Assembly (NCBI GenBank): GCA_963753845.1
Contig: CAVWEI010000026.1
Span: 62,001-126,000, forward strand
Source: Thiosocius sp963753845
GTDB lineage: Bacteria; Pseudomonadota; Gammaproteobacteria; Chromatiales; Chromatiaceae
DNA: 64,000 nucleotides
Direction: 5' to 3'
The notes beneath the pieces were generated by a model. That model saw only the letters and a program-made list of their open reading frames with translations, did no database searches and was not told the origin of the DNA. Each line of letters starts with the position of its first letter. The first letter of the stretch is position 1. A program made the translations under genes and the position numbers. Positions 42,847 through 51,962 of the stretch are shown piece by piece.

Positions 42847-44124
42847 TCAGAGGTAGGGAAACGCGCTCTTCCCCGCATATATCGCATCATCACCCAGCTG
42901 GTCTTCAATACGCATCAACTGGTTGTACTTGGCAACACGGTCGGAACGCGACAGCGAACCGGTCTTGATCTGGCCTGTGGCCGTGGCGACTGCAAGGTCG
43001 GCGATGGTCGTATCCTCGGTTTCGCCGGAACGGTGCGAGATCACCGCGCTGTAGCCAGCGGCCTGGGCCATGCGGATGGCCGCGAGCGTCTCTGTCAGGG
43101 TGCCGATCTGGTTGAACTTGATCAGGATGGAATTGGCTATGCCCTTGTCTATACCCTGCTTGAGGATACCGGTGTTGGTCACGAACAGGTCGTCACCCAC
43201 CAGCTGAACCCGCTTGCCGAGCTTGTCCGTAAGCAGCTTCCAGCCATCCCAGTCCCCTTCGTCCATGCCGTCCTCGATCGAGATGATCGGGTACTGGTCG
43301 ACCCAGTTGGTGAGGAAATCGACAAACCCGGCAGAATCGAACGACTTGCCCTCGGAGCCCAGTACGTACCGGCCGTCCTTGTAGAACTCGGAACTCGCGG
43401 CGTCCAGGCCGAGGTAGATGTCGGCGCCCGGCCTGAAGCCGGCCTTGTCGATCGCCTCGAGAATGACCTCGATCGCCTCTTCGTTCGAGCGCAGATTGGG
43501 TGCGAAACCACCTTCGTCACCAACCGTGGTCGCGAGCGAGCGCTTGCCCAGCACCGACTTGAGCGCATGAAAGACCTCTGCGCCATAACGGACCGCCTCG
43601 CGAATCGATCCAGCGGCGACCGGGAGGATCATGAACTCCTGCAGGTCGACACTGTTATCGGCGTGCTCTCCACCGTTGATGATGTTCATCATCGGCACCG
43701 GCATGCGATAGTTGCCGTCACCCAGCGACTGGTACAGCGGCATGGCCTTTTCCTGTGCCGCGGCATGTGCAGCGGCAAGCGAGACGGCGAGCATCGCGTT
43801 CGCGCCCAGACGCGATTTGTTTTCTGTACCGTCGAGATCGATCAGTCGACGGTCGATGGCCTCCTGCCCGCCGACGTCCTGACCCAGCAGGGAATCACGG
43901 ATCTCGCCGTTGACGTTGCCCACGGCCGTCAGGACGCCCTTGCCGAGGTAACGTTTCTTGTCGCCGTCGCGCAGTTCCAGCGCCTCTCGCGACCCGGTCG
44001 AAGCGCCGGAGGGTGCGACCGCTCGACCGATCGCGCCATCCTCCGTCAAGACATCGGCCTCTACCGTGGGATTCCCGCGCGAATCGAGAATTTCGCGTGC
44101 GCGGATATCGATGATCTCAGACAT
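42847..44124 (-). CDS. eno: Enolase
   Basis: 425 aa. Interconverts 2-phosphoglycerate and PEP; also part of the RNA degradosome in some relatives. Starts MSEIIDIRAREILDSRGNPT; signature ILIKFNQIGTLTETLAAIRM with the catalytic Lys, and VISHRSGETEDTTIADLAVA. Intact length. Confidence 0.97.
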   Translation of the reverse strand: MSEIIDIRAREILDSRGNPTVEADVLTEDGAIGRAVAPSGASTGSREALELRDGDKKRYLGKGVLTAVGNVNGEIRDSLLGQDVGGQEAIDRRLIDLDGTENKSRLGANAMLAVSLAAAHAAAQEKAMPLYQSLGDGNYRMPVPMMNIINGGEHADNSVDLQEFMILPVAAGSIREAVRYGAEVFHALKSVLGKRSLATTVGDEGGFAPNLRSNEEAIEVILEAIDKAGFRPGADIYLGLDAASSEFYKDGRYVLGSEGKSFDSAGFVDFLTNWVDQYPIISIEDGMDEGDWDGWKLLTDKLGKRVQLVGDDLFVTNTGILKQGIDKGIANSILIKFNQIGTLTETLAAIRMAQAAGYSAVISHRSGETEDTTIADLAVATATGQIKTGSLSRSDRVAKYNQLMRIEDQLGDDAIYAGKSAFPYL

Positions 44125-44258
44125 GGGTTCTCCAGAATTTGCGAAAAATTGTGTGGTTCGTTAAGACGGTCAGGATTCGTGGGCGTACTTGAAAATTTTG
44201 GCGCCTCAGAGCCTCTCCCGTCCGGACCCGGCGATGGATCCCATGGGGTTCGCCGGCC

Positions 44259-45092
44259 CTAAAGTTCCTGTTCGATAAAGCCGCTGCGCTTGACCGTCTG
44301 ATCGAGCTCGACCAGGGTTTCAAGCAGGCGCTGAATCTTGTCCAGCGGCCATGAATTGGGACCGTCGGACAGGGCCTTTTCGGGATCCGGGTGGGTCTCC
44401 ATGAAGAGACCAGAGATACCCGCAGCGATCGCGGCGCGCGCCAACACGGGCACGTGTTCACGTTGCCCGCCCGATTTGCTGCCCAGGCCACCGGGCTGTT
44501 GCACCGAATGGGTCGCGTCGAAAACGATCGGGCAACCGGTTGAACGCATCACCGCCAGGCCACGCATGTCGGATACCAGGGTGTTGTAACCGAAGGACAC
44601 GCCGCGCTCACACACCATGATCTGGTCGTTGCCCGTGGCGCGTGCCTTGTCCACCACGTTGCCCATATCCCATGGAGCAAGGAACTGGCCCTTCTTGATG
44701 TTGACCGGGCGACCCGTGCGGGCCACGGCCTGAATGAAGTTGGTCTGGCGGCAGAGGAAAGCCGGGGTCTGCAAAACGTCGACGACGGATGCAACCTCGT
44801 CCAACGGTGTGTCCTCATGGACATCGGTCAACACCGGAAGGTCGAGCTCGGTCCTGACGCGCTCGAGGATTCGCAGCCCCTCTTCCAGACCCGGACCACG
44901 CGGGCTGTCGTGCGAAGAGCGATTGGCCTTGTCGAATGACGACTTGTATATGAAGGGGATACCAAGCACCGAGGTAATCTCCTTGAGTCTGCCTGCCACC
45001 GCCAATGCGGAGGCCTCACCCTCGATGACGCAGGTTCCTGCGATCAAAAAGAAAGGCCGATCCAGTCCGACCTCGAAGCCACAGAGATTCAT
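44259..45092 (-). CDS. kdsA: 3-deoxy-D-manno-octulosonate 8-phosphate synthase
   Basis: Makes KDO-8-phosphate for lipopolysaccharide; 277 aa from ATG 45092 (MNLCGFEVGLDRPFFLIAGT). Motifs PFIYKSSFDKANRSS and VVDVLQTPAFLCRQTNFIQA and the phosphate-binding FDATHSVQQPGGLGSKSGGQ fit. The non-metal or metal type cannot be decided by eye. Overlaps pyrG by 4 bp (ATGA). Confidence 0.96.
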   Translation of the reverse strand: MNLCGFEVGLDRPFFLIAGTCVIEGEASALAVAGRLKEITSVLGIPFIYKSSFDKANRSSHDSPRGPGLEEGLRILERVRTELDLPVLTDVHEDTPLDEVASVVDVLQTPAFLCRQTNFIQAVARTGRPVNIKKGQFLAPWDMGNVVDKARATGNDQIMVCERGVSFGYNTLVSDMRGLAVMRSTGCPIVFDATHSVQQPGGLGSKSGGQREHVPVLARAAIAAGISGLFMETHPDPEKALSDGPNSWPLDKIQRLLETLVELDQTVKRSGFIEQEL

Positions 45093-46738
45093 GCCGATAC
45101 TGCCTCTTTCACACTCTTGTTGCGGCGCTCGAGGGCGGCCTCCAGGAAGCCCTGGAACAGCGGATGCCCGTAGCGCGGCGTCGACGTGAACTCGGGATGA
45201 AACTGACATGCGACGTACCACGGGTGCGACGGCAGCTCGATCATCTCCACCAGGCGCCCGTCGACGGAGGTACCCGCGACCTTCATGCCCACGTCCTCCA
45301 GTTCCTGACGGTAGCCATTGTTGAACTCGTAGCGGTGCCTGTGACGCTCACTGATGACATCCTTGCCGTACAGCTTGCGCGTGATGGTACCCCTTGCCAG
45401 CTTGCACTGCTGGGCACCCAGTCGCATGGTACCGCCGAGATCGGAGTCCATGGCGCGCTGCTCGACCGAACCATCCGCATTCAGCCACTCGGTGATCAGA
45501 GCGATCACCGGAAACGGCGTGGTCGAATCGAATTCGGTGCTGTGTGCACCCTTGAGCCCGGCGAGGTTGCGTGCGATCTCAATCACCGCAACCTGCATGC
45601 CCAGACAGATGCCGAGATACGGCACCTTGTTCTCGCGTGCAAAACGTGCCGCGGCGATCTTGCCCTCTACGCCACGTTCGCCGAACCCGCCCGGAACCAG
45701 GATGGCATCCATCCCGCTCAGGCCCTGCAACCCCTCGGTCTCGAGTACCTCGGAATCGAGGTAATGGATATTGACCTTGTGCGCAGACTTGATCCCGGCG
45801 TGGATCAGGGCTTCGTTGAGCGACTTGTACGACTCGGTGAGGTCCACGTACTTGCCGACCATGGCGATATCGACCTCGCCTTCGGCGTTGTCCATACCGT
45901 CGACCACGGCCTGCCACTCGCTCAGATCGGCAGGCGGGACGTCGAGTCGCAGCTGTTCGACGACGATCTCGTCCAAACCCTGCGCATGCAGCATCAGCGG
46001 GATCCGGTAGATGCTGTCGGCATCGATCGCGGAGATGACGGCACGCTCGGGGACATTGGTAAAGAGCGCGATCTTGCGCCGCTCGCCATCAGGCACCGGT
46101 CGATCGGCACGGCACAACAGCACGTCGGGCTGAATACCGATTGAGCGCAGTTCCTTGACCGAGTGCTGGGTCGGCTTGGTCTTGATTTCGCCTGCGGTCG
46201 GGATGTACGGGACCAGCGTGAGGTGCATGAACACCACGTTTTCATGCCCCATCTCGACGCCCATCTGGCGGATGGCCTCGAGAAAAGGCAGGGATTCGAT
46301 GTCGCCCACGGTGCCGCCGATCTCCACCAGCGCGACATCGGCGTCACCCGAGCCACGGCGCACGCAATCCTTTATCTCATTGGTGATATGGGGAATGACC
46401 TGGACGGTACCGCCGAGGTACTCGCCTCGCCGTTCCTTGCGGATGACGTTCTCGTAGATCTGGCCCGTGGTGAAATTGTTGTTGCGCCCCATCGTGGTGC
46501 GGATGAAGCGCTCGTAATGGCCCAGGTCGAGATCGGTTTCCGCTCCGTCTTCGGTGACGAACACCTCGCCATGCTGGAACGGGCTCATGGTCCCCGGATC
46601 CACGTTGATATAGGGATCCAGCTTGATCATCGTGACCTTGAGGCCGCGCGCTTCGAGCAAAGCGCCCAGAGAGGCAGAGGCAATACCCTTGCCAAGGGAC
46701 GACACAACGCCGCCCGTAATAAAAATGCATTTAGCCAT
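45089..46738 (-). CDS. pyrG: CTP synthase
   Basis: 549 aa. ATP-dependent amination of UTP to CTP. N-terminal synthetase domain starts MAKCIFITGGVVSSLGKGIA; C-terminal class I glutamine amidotransferase has the nucleophile in VPYLGICLGMQVAVIEIARN and the His/Glu in CQFHPEFTSTPRYGHPLFQG. First gene of pyrG-kdsA-eno-ftsB-ispD. Confidence 0.97.
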   Translation of the reverse strand: MAKCIFITGGVVSSLGKGIASASLGALLEARGLKVTMIKLDPYINVDPGTMSPFQHGEVFVTEDGAETDLDLGHYERFIRTTMGRNNNFTTGQIYENVIRKERRGEYLGGTVQVIPHITNEIKDCVRRGSGDADVALVEIGGTVGDIESLPFLEAIRQMGVEMGHENVVFMHLTLVPYIPTAGEIKTKPTQHSVKELRSIGIQPDVLLCRADRPVPDGERRKIALFTNVPERAVISAIDADSIYRIPLMLHAQGLDEIVVEQLRLDVPPADLSEWQAVVDGMDNAEGEVDIAMVGKYVDLTESYKSLNEALIHAGIKSAHKVNIHYLDSEVLETEGLQGLSGMDAILVPGGFGERGVEGKIAAARFARENKVPYLGICLGMQVAVIEIARNLAGLKGAHSTEFDSTTPFPVIALITEWLNADGSVEQRAMDSDLGGTMRLGAQQCKLARGTITRKLYGKDVISERHRHRYEFNNGYRQELEDVGMKVAGTSVDGRLVEMIELPSHPWYVACQFHPEFTSTPRYGHPLFQGFLEAALERRNKSVKEAVSA

Positions 46739-47062
46739 GGGCCGGGGGGCTCATCAGAGAGGTTGAAACGGACGGGATTAGACGGTACCAGATGCCCCCA
46801 TTCCGCTCAATGACTAATCTGGGCCGAAACTTAACGTCAGTCGATCGCCCCATAACCATTACCTTATATTCCAACACTTTGCCCTGATCTTTTTCTTTGT
46901 TTCCGCTAGTTAGAGGGGTCGGCTTGGTCTATAGTGATCCTTGCTCGGGAAGTAGGAATCCCGGGTCCGTGCCGACTGCTCGCATTATTAAAGACGGGTA
47001 CTGTCGTTGCAGGGAAGCGAAACACACACAACAGAAGTACGCACTTTTAAGGAGTCATCCAA
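46739..47062. other. Divergent promoter region between pyrG and the sulfur globule-like gene
   Basis: 324 bp without a supported gene; moderately AT-rich. It must contain the promoters of both genes. TATAGT at 46930-46935 could be a -10, but no good -35 lies at the right distance. Confidence 0.4.
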
Positions 47063-47527
47063 ATGCGGAAGTTCGCAAAAGCATTCGGCGTTGCGCTTGT
47101 CGCAGGCGCAGCTGCATTCACCATGTCATCGGCCAGCGCCTGGTGGGGCGGCGGTCCCTGGGGGGGCGGAAACAACTGGGGTGGTGGTGGCCCCTGGGGC
47201 GGCTCCGGCTGGGACAACCAGTACAATCGGGGCTCCGGTTACGGCAACACCTCCGGCTGGGGCGACGGCTGGGGCGATGGTTCCGGTTCGGGCTCCGGCG
47301 ATTTCAGCATGAACATGAGTGGCCGCGGCAACACCAACATGCGCGGATACGGTTCCGGCTATGGTGCCGGCGACGGCTATGGCCGTGGCTACAACCAGAG
47401 CTACCCGGCTTACGGCTACGGCGGCTACGGCCCCGGCTACGGCGGCTACGGACCGGGCTATGGCGGCTATGGACCGGGCTATGGCGCTCCGGTCGCACCG
47501 CCGCCGGCTCCGCCTGCGGACCAGTAA
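47063..47527 (+). CDS. Sulfur globule protein-like Gly/Tyr/Trp-rich exported protein
   Basis: 154 aa. Signal peptide MRKFAKAFGVALVAGAAAFT, then MSSASAWW with cleavage after ASA. The mature part is almost entirely Gly, Tyr, Trp, Ser and Asn, with WWGGGPWGGGNNWGGGGPWG near the start and four copies of GGYGPGY near the end, then a Pro/Ala tail. This composition and the WWGG start match the sulfur globule proteins of purple sulfur bacteria, which coat periplasmic sulfur grains. Other Gly-rich structural proteins are possible. Good ribosome binding site (AAGGAG, 8 nt). A strong terminator follows. Confidence 0.72.
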   Translation: MRKFAKAFGVALVAGAAAFTMSSASAWWGGGPWGGGNNWGGGGPWGGSGWDNQYNRGSGYGNTSGWGDGWGDGSGSGSGDFSMNMSGRGNTNMRGYGSGYGAGDGYGRGYNQSYPAYGYGGYGPGYGGYGPGYGGYGPGYGAPVAPPPAPPADQ

Positions 47528-47546
47528 GAGCCCACTGCTGCAGAAA

Positions 47547-47575
47547 AAACCCGCCTGAAAGGGCGGGTTTTTTTT
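47547..47575 (+). terminator. Rho-independent terminator after the sulfur globule-like gene
   Basis: AAACCCGCC, a short loop, GGCGGGTTT and then further T residues to 47575. It separates this gene from fnr. Confidence 0.93.
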
Positions 47576-47593
47576 CGTATCCAATATGGGTTG

Positions 47594-47607
47594 TTGATCG
47601 AGATCAA
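47594..47607 (+). promoter_or_regulatory. Fnr box upstream of fnr
   Basis: TTGATCGAGATCAA matches the Fnr/Anr consensus TTGATNNNNATCAA at every fixed position. It lies 36 bp before the fnr ATG, suggesting autoregulation. Confidence 0.85.
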
Positions 47608-47642
47608 AAAACTTCGCACAATCACGGGATTGGCGCGACAAA

Positions 47643-48437
47643 ATGAACAGTCACCAAAATGGGGCATTCACCTTGGCAGGCAAGAACGTAATTTCACTCG
47701 ACAAAATCAAGGTTGCATGTCGCGACTGCAGCCTGTCCGCGCTCTGCCTGCCCATGGGGCTGCGCCCTGAGGACGTCGACCGGCTGGATGCGATCGTGAA
47801 ACGGAACCGGCCGCTGCAGCGCGGCGATCACCTTTTTCGCGCCGGCGAAGGCTTCCGCAACCTTTTCGTGGTGAAGACCGGCGCGGTGAAGACCTTCACC
47901 CAGACCAACGAGGGTGACGAACAGGTCGTGGGCTTTCACCTGCCCGGCGAAATCCTCGGGCTCGATGCCATCCAGGACGGCAACCATGGCTGCAGCGCCC
48001 GCGCACTCGAGACCACCGCCGTGTGCGAATTGCCGTTCGATCGCCTGGAGGATCTCTCGTCGAACATCCCCAGCCTGCAGCACCAGATGTTTCGCCTGTT
48101 GAGCAAGGAGATCAGCCAGGAGGCGGAGATGATGGCCCTGCTCGGCAGGAGCACGGCCGAAGAGCGGGTAGCATCGTTCCTGCTAAGCCTTTCCGAGCGC
48201 TTCAAGCGCCGTGGCTTCTCTGCTACCGACTTTTTTCTCAGCATGTCGCGCCAGGAGATCGGCAGCTATCTTGGTCTGGCCCTTGAAACCGTCAGCCGTC
48301 TGTTTACGCGTTTCCAGGACGAGAAGATCCTCAAAGTCGAACGCAAACACGTGCAGATACTCGATACGGAGCGCCTGCGCGCAATGGTGACCCACCAAAC
48401 CAACTGCGAGCGTCACCGGGCACGACCATCGACTTGA
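47643..48437 (+). CDS. fnr: Fnr/Anr oxygen-sensing transcriptional regulator
   Basis: 264 aa Crp-family protein. The 4Fe-4S ligands are present: Cys 26, 29 and 35 (CRDCSLSALC, same spacing as E. coli Fnr) plus Cys 117 (DGNHGCSARA). A cyclic-nucleotide-like beta roll (VKTGAVKTFTQTNEGDEQVV) is followed by the DNA-binding helix-turn-helix SMSRQEIGSYLGLALETVSR, with the E--SR residues that read TTGAT. It activates genes at low oxygen. An Fnr box precedes it and two more lie between it and ccoN, so direct control of the cbb3 oxidase operon is likely. Confidence 0.95.
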   Translation: MNSHQNGAFTLAGKNVISLDKIKVACRDCSLSALCLPMGLRPEDVDRLDAIVKRNRPLQRGDHLFRAGEGFRNLFVVKTGAVKTFTQTNEGDEQVVGFHLPGEILGLDAIQDGNHGCSARALETTAVCELPFDRLEDLSSNIPSLQHQMFRLLSKEISQEAEMMALLGRSTAEERVASFLLSLSERFKRRGFSATDFFLSMSRQEIGSYLGLALETVSRLFTRFQDEKILKVERKHVQILDTERLRAMVTHQTNCERHRARPST

Positions 48438-48447
48438 CTTAGGTCAA
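48434..48447 (+). promoter_or_regulatory. Fnr-type box upstream of ccoN, distal
   Basis: TTGACTTAGGTCAA, a perfect palindrome of the Fnr type with C in place of T at position 5. It overlaps the fnr stop codon. Confidence 0.65.
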
Positions 48448-48494
48448 GTCCAAAGCGACAAAATTACTTGCCCTGCGACTCTGCGGGGGCACAA

Positions 48495-48508
48495 TTGACC
48501 CAGGTCAA
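48495..48508 (+). promoter_or_regulatory. Fnr-type box upstream of ccoN, proximal
   Basis: TTGACCCAGGTCAA, same type as the distal box and 61 bp downstream of it. TATAAA at 48522-48527 is a possible -10, although the distance is shorter than the usual class II arrangement. Confidence 0.7.
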
Positions 48509-48603
48509 AGTAGCGAATCCTTATAAACAATTAGGGTGCGCGCGAGGTCGGTTCGTCCGATTTTTCGTGTTGGCCGATTTTTTGATCACTTTGGAGACGC
48601 GCA

Positions 48604-50031
48604 ATGGAGTCACAGACCACGTACAACTATAAGGTCGTGCGCCAGTTTGCGATCATGACAGTCGTTTGGGGCATCGTTGGAATGCTCGTCGGCGTCATCG
48701 TCGCTGCACAACTGGCGTTCCCGGAACTAACCGACGGCATTTCCTGGCTGAGCTACGGGCGCCTGCGTCCGCTGCATACCAACGCCGTCATCTTCGCCTT
48801 CGGCGGATCGGCACTGTTCGCGACCTCGTATTACGTGGTGCAACGAACCAGCCAGGCCCGGCTGTTTGGCGGACCCCTGGCGGCCTTCACCTTCTGGGGC
48901 TGGAACCTGGTCATCGTGCTGGCCGCGATCACGCTGCCGCTGGGTATCACCACTTCAAAAGAATATGCCGAGCTTGAGTGGCCGATCGACCTGCTGATCG
49001 CCGTGGTCTGGGTCGTCTACGCGATCGTTTTCTTTGGCACCATCGCCATTCGCAAGGTCAAGCACATCTACGTGGCCAACTGGTTCTACGGCGCATTCAT
49101 CCTGACCATCGCGGTACTGCACATCGTCAACAGCATGGCGATGCCGGTCACCCTGACCAAGTCGTATAGCCTGTACCCCGGTGCCATCGACGCCATGGTG
49201 CAGTGGTGGTACGGCCACAACGCGGTGGGCTTCTTCCTGACCGCCGGCTTCCTCGGCATGATGTACTACTTCGTGCCCAAGCAGGCCGGTCGCCCCGTGT
49301 ATTCCTACCGTCTTTCCGTCGTGCACTTCTGGGCCCTGATCTCCACCTACATGTGGGCCGGTCCGCACCATCTGCACTACACTGCCCTGCCAGACTGGGC
49401 CCAGTCGGTCGGCATGGTGTTTTCGCTGATCCTGCTCGCACCCTCCTGGGGCGGCATGATCAACGGCATCATGACCCTGTCCGGAGCCTGGCATAAGCTG
49501 CGTACCGACCCGGTCCTGAAGTTCCTGATCGTGTCGTTGTCGTTCTACGGCATGTCGACCTTCGAAGGCCCGATGATGTCGATCAAGACCGTCAACGCTC
49601 TGTCGCATTACACGGACTGGACGGTCGGCCACGTGCACTCCGGCGCCCTGGGCTGGGTTGCCATGGTCTCAATCGGTGCGCTGTACTACCTGATCCCACG
49701 CCTGTTCGGCAAGACCCAAATGGCCAGCAATGCACTGGTCGAGGTTCACTTCTGGATCGCCACCATCGGCGTGGTGCTGTACATCGCAGCCATGTGGATT
49801 GCCGGTGTCATGCAGGGCCTGATGTGGCGCGCTGTCAACGCCGACGGCACCCTGACCTACTCCTTCATCGAATCGGTCGAACGCACCTATCCGTTCTACT
49901 ACGTCCGCCTGCTGGGCGGTGCCATGTTCCTCAGCGGCATGCTGATCATGGCGTACAACGTATGGAAGACGGCCGGTGAAGGCCGTGCCGCAGACGCTGA
50001 CGATGCCATTCCGGCACCGGCAGCCCATTAA
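48604..50031 (+). CDS. ccoN: cbb3-type cytochrome c oxidase subunit I
   Basis: 475 aa, 12 membrane segments. Catalytic subunit with the low-spin haem and the haem b3/CuB centre; His pair in YMWAGPHHLHYTALPDWAQS and His in TDWTVGHVHSGALGWVAMVS. cbb3 oxidases have very high oxygen affinity. First gene of ccoNOQP, controlled by the two Fnr-type boxes upstream. Confidence 0.97.
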   Translation: MESQTTYNYKVVRQFAIMTVVWGIVGMLVGVIVAAQLAFPELTDGISWLSYGRLRPLHTNAVIFAFGGSALFATSYYVVQRTSQARLFGGPLAAFTFWGWNLVIVLAAITLPLGITTSKEYAELEWPIDLLIAVVWVVYAIVFFGTIAIRKVKHIYVANWFYGAFILTIAVLHIVNSMAMPVTLTKSYSLYPGAIDAMVQWWYGHNAVGFFLTAGFLGMMYYFVPKQAGRPVYSYRLSVVHFWALISTYMWAGPHHLHYTALPDWAQSVGMVFSLILLAPSWGGMINGIMTLSGAWHKLRTDPVLKFLIVSLSFYGMSTFEGPMMSIKTVNALSHYTDWTVGHVHSGALGWVAMVSIGALYYLIPRLFGKTQMASNALVEVHFWIATIGVVLYIAAMWIAGVMQGLMWRAVNADGTLTYSFIESVERTYPFYYVRLLGGAMFLSGMLIMAYNVWKTAGEGRAADADDAIPAPAAH

Positions 50032-50049
50032 TTTCAAGGAGTATCGACA

Positions 50050-50676
50050 ATGTCACATGAAGTCGTTGAAAAGAACGTCGGCCTGCTGGCTATACTGGTC
50101 CTCCTTGTGATCAGTGTCGGCGGTCTGGTCGAGATCGTCCCCCTGTTCTTCCTGACGGAAACCACGACACCTGCACCTGGCGTGCAGAAGTACAGTGCGC
50201 TGCGTCTGGAAGGCCGCGATGTCTACGTCCGCGAAGGCTGCTACAACTGCCACTCGCAGATGATCCGCCCGTTCCGTGCCGAGACCGAGCGTTACGGCCA
50301 CTACTCGGTGGCTGGTGAGTCGGTCTATGACCACCCTTTCCAGTGGGGCTCCAAGCGCACCGGACCGGATCTCGCCCGCGTTGGTGGCCGTTACAGCGAT
50401 GCCTGGCACTACGCCCACCTGAACAACCCGCGTGATGTGGTTCCCGAGTCCAACATGCCGTCCTACTCATGGCTGAATGACGCGGTCCTGAGCGGCGACG
50501 ACACGGCGGCCAAGATGGGCGCCATGAATGTCGTGGTGGGTGCCACCTGCCCAAGCTGTGATCTGTACAGCGAGCAGGACATGGCAAATGCCCAGAAGGA
50601 AGTCGCTGGCAAGACCGAAGTGGAGGCCCTGGTGGCCTACCTGCAGGGTCTCGGCCTGGCTTCCAAGGAATGGTGA
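50050..50676 (+). CDS. ccoO: cbb3-type cytochrome c oxidase subunit II (monohaem c)
   Basis: 208 aa. N-terminal membrane anchor (GLLAILVLLVISVGGLVEIV) and a periplasmic domain with one c-type haem site CYNCH at residues 64-68 and SNMPSYSWL giving the Met ligand. Ribosome binding site AAGGAG. Follows ccoN by 18 bp. Confidence 0.97.
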   Translation: MSHEVVEKNVGLLAILVLLVISVGGLVEIVPLFFLTETTTPAPGVQKYSALRLEGRDVYVREGCYNCHSQMIRPFRAETERYGHYSVAGESVYDHPFQWGSKRTGPDLARVGGRYSDAWHYAHLNNPRDVVPESNMPSYSWLNDAVLSGDDTAAKMGAMNVVVGATCPSCDLYSEQDMANAQKEVAGKTEVEALVAYLQGLGLASKEW

Positions 50677-50681
50677 TCGTA

Positions 50682-50858
50682 ATGGATATCAACGACATCC
50701 GTGCCTGGCAGACCGCCATCCTGCTGATCTCGTTCATCGGGATCATCTTTTGGGCCTACAGCAAGCGTCGCAAGTCCGCTTTCGACGAGGCCGCGAACCT
50801 GCCTTTCGCCGACGAGAAGCGGCACCAGGCGACGATTGAGAAGGAGAACCTGTCATGA
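50682..50858 (+). CDS. ccoQ: cbb3-type oxidase subunit CcoQ
   Basis: 58 aa. One membrane segment (AWQTAILLISFIGIIFWAYS) and a short charged tail (DEAANLPFADEKRHQATIEK), as in CcoQ, a stabilising subunit. Starts 5 bp after ccoO and overlaps ccoP by 4 bp. Confidence 0.9.
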   Translation: MDINDIRAWQTAILLISFIGIIFWAYSKRRKSAFDEAANLPFADEKRHQATIEKENLS

Positions 50859-51754
50859 GCAGTTTCTGGAGTGGGTGGATTATCGTTCTTACCGTGGGGA
50901 ACATCCTCGGCTGCTTCTGGCTGATCTGGTGGACCATGCGCCGGCGCGCCAACGAGTCCGCACAGGGTGACGTTACCGGTCATACCTGGGACGGTGACCT
51001 GCAGGAGTACAACAACCCCCTGCCACGCTGGTGGCTTTGGATGTTCTACATCACCCTGTTCTTCGCCGGCGGTTACCTGGCGCTTTACCCCGGACTCGGC
51101 AAATTCGCCGGCTTCCTCGGCTGGAGTTCGCACGGCAGCATGTACGAAGGCGAGATGGAGGCGGCCGCACAGAAGTACGACCCGATCTTCAATCAGTTCG
51201 CTGCCGTCGAGGTGGCCGATCTGGCGACCAAGCCCGAGTACCATGAGGCTCGCCAGATGGGTAAGCGACTGTTCCTGACCTACTGTATGCAGTGTCATGG
51301 CTCGGACGCCGGCGGCTCGCCCGGTTTCCCCAATCTCGGTGACGGCGACTGGCTGTGGGGTGGAACGCCGGAGCAGATCCAGATGTCTATCGCCAACGGG
51401 CGTAACGGCATGATGCCGAACCTGGGCCTTAGCGAGGAACAAATCGACAATTTGACTGCATACGTCATGAGTCTGTCGGGCCGCGATGCGGATGCCGCCA
51501 AGGCAGAGGCAGGTAAAGAAGCCTTCATGACTGCCGGCTGCATAGGCTGTCATGGCATGGACGGCACCGGCAACGCGATGCTGGGGGCCCCCAACCTGAC
51601 CGACAACACCTGGCTCTACGGCGGCAGCCCCGGCGCCATCAAGAAGACCCTGGCCGAGGGCCGTGCCGGTGTCATGCCCGCTCAAAAGGGCCTGCTCGGC
51701 GATGAAAAGGTGCATCTGCTGACGGCTTACGTGTACAGCCTGTCCAACCAGTAA
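50855..51754 (+). CDS. ccoP: cbb3-type cytochrome c oxidase subunit III (dihaem c)
   Basis: 299 aa. Two N-terminal membrane segments, then two haem-binding domains, CMQCH at 144-148 and CIGCH at 229-233, each with a later Met ligand (GMMPNLG, GVMPAQK). Transfers electrons from soluble cytochrome c. Confidence 0.97.
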   Translation: MSSFWSGWIIVLTVGNILGCFWLIWWTMRRRANESAQGDVTGHTWDGDLQEYNNPLPRWWLWMFYITLFFAGGYLALYPGLGKFAGFLGWSSHGSMYEGEMEAAAQKYDPIFNQFAAVEVADLATKPEYHEARQMGKRLFLTYCMQCHGSDAGGSPGFPNLGDGDWLWGGTPEQIQMSIANGRNGMMPNLGLSEEQIDNLTAYVMSLSGRDADAAKAEAGKEAFMTAGCIGCHGMDGTGNAMLGAPNLTDNTWLYGGSPGAIKKTLAEGRAGVMPAQKGLLGDEKVHLLTAYVYSLSNQ

Positions 51755-51962
51755 TATCCGCTGGCGGCCCTGCGGCCGGCCGGATGCTCGAAGATAGTGA
51801 GAATTATCAACGACATCCGACCGGTTTCAGGGCCATTATTCAACCCACTGCATCTCTCCTGAGGCGCCCTTCGCCGCCGCATCGGCGCTGAGCGGGAATG
51901 TGGCTCGTTCATGACTTGACCGCCGGGTGTGATTCATCCGGCGATTTCATTAGGGAGAAAGC

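Noticed and set aside
47126..47641. 171-aa minus-strand frame opposite the sulfur globule-like gene
   Set aside because: Antisense reading of a Gly-rich repeat; spans the terminator and has no start signals.
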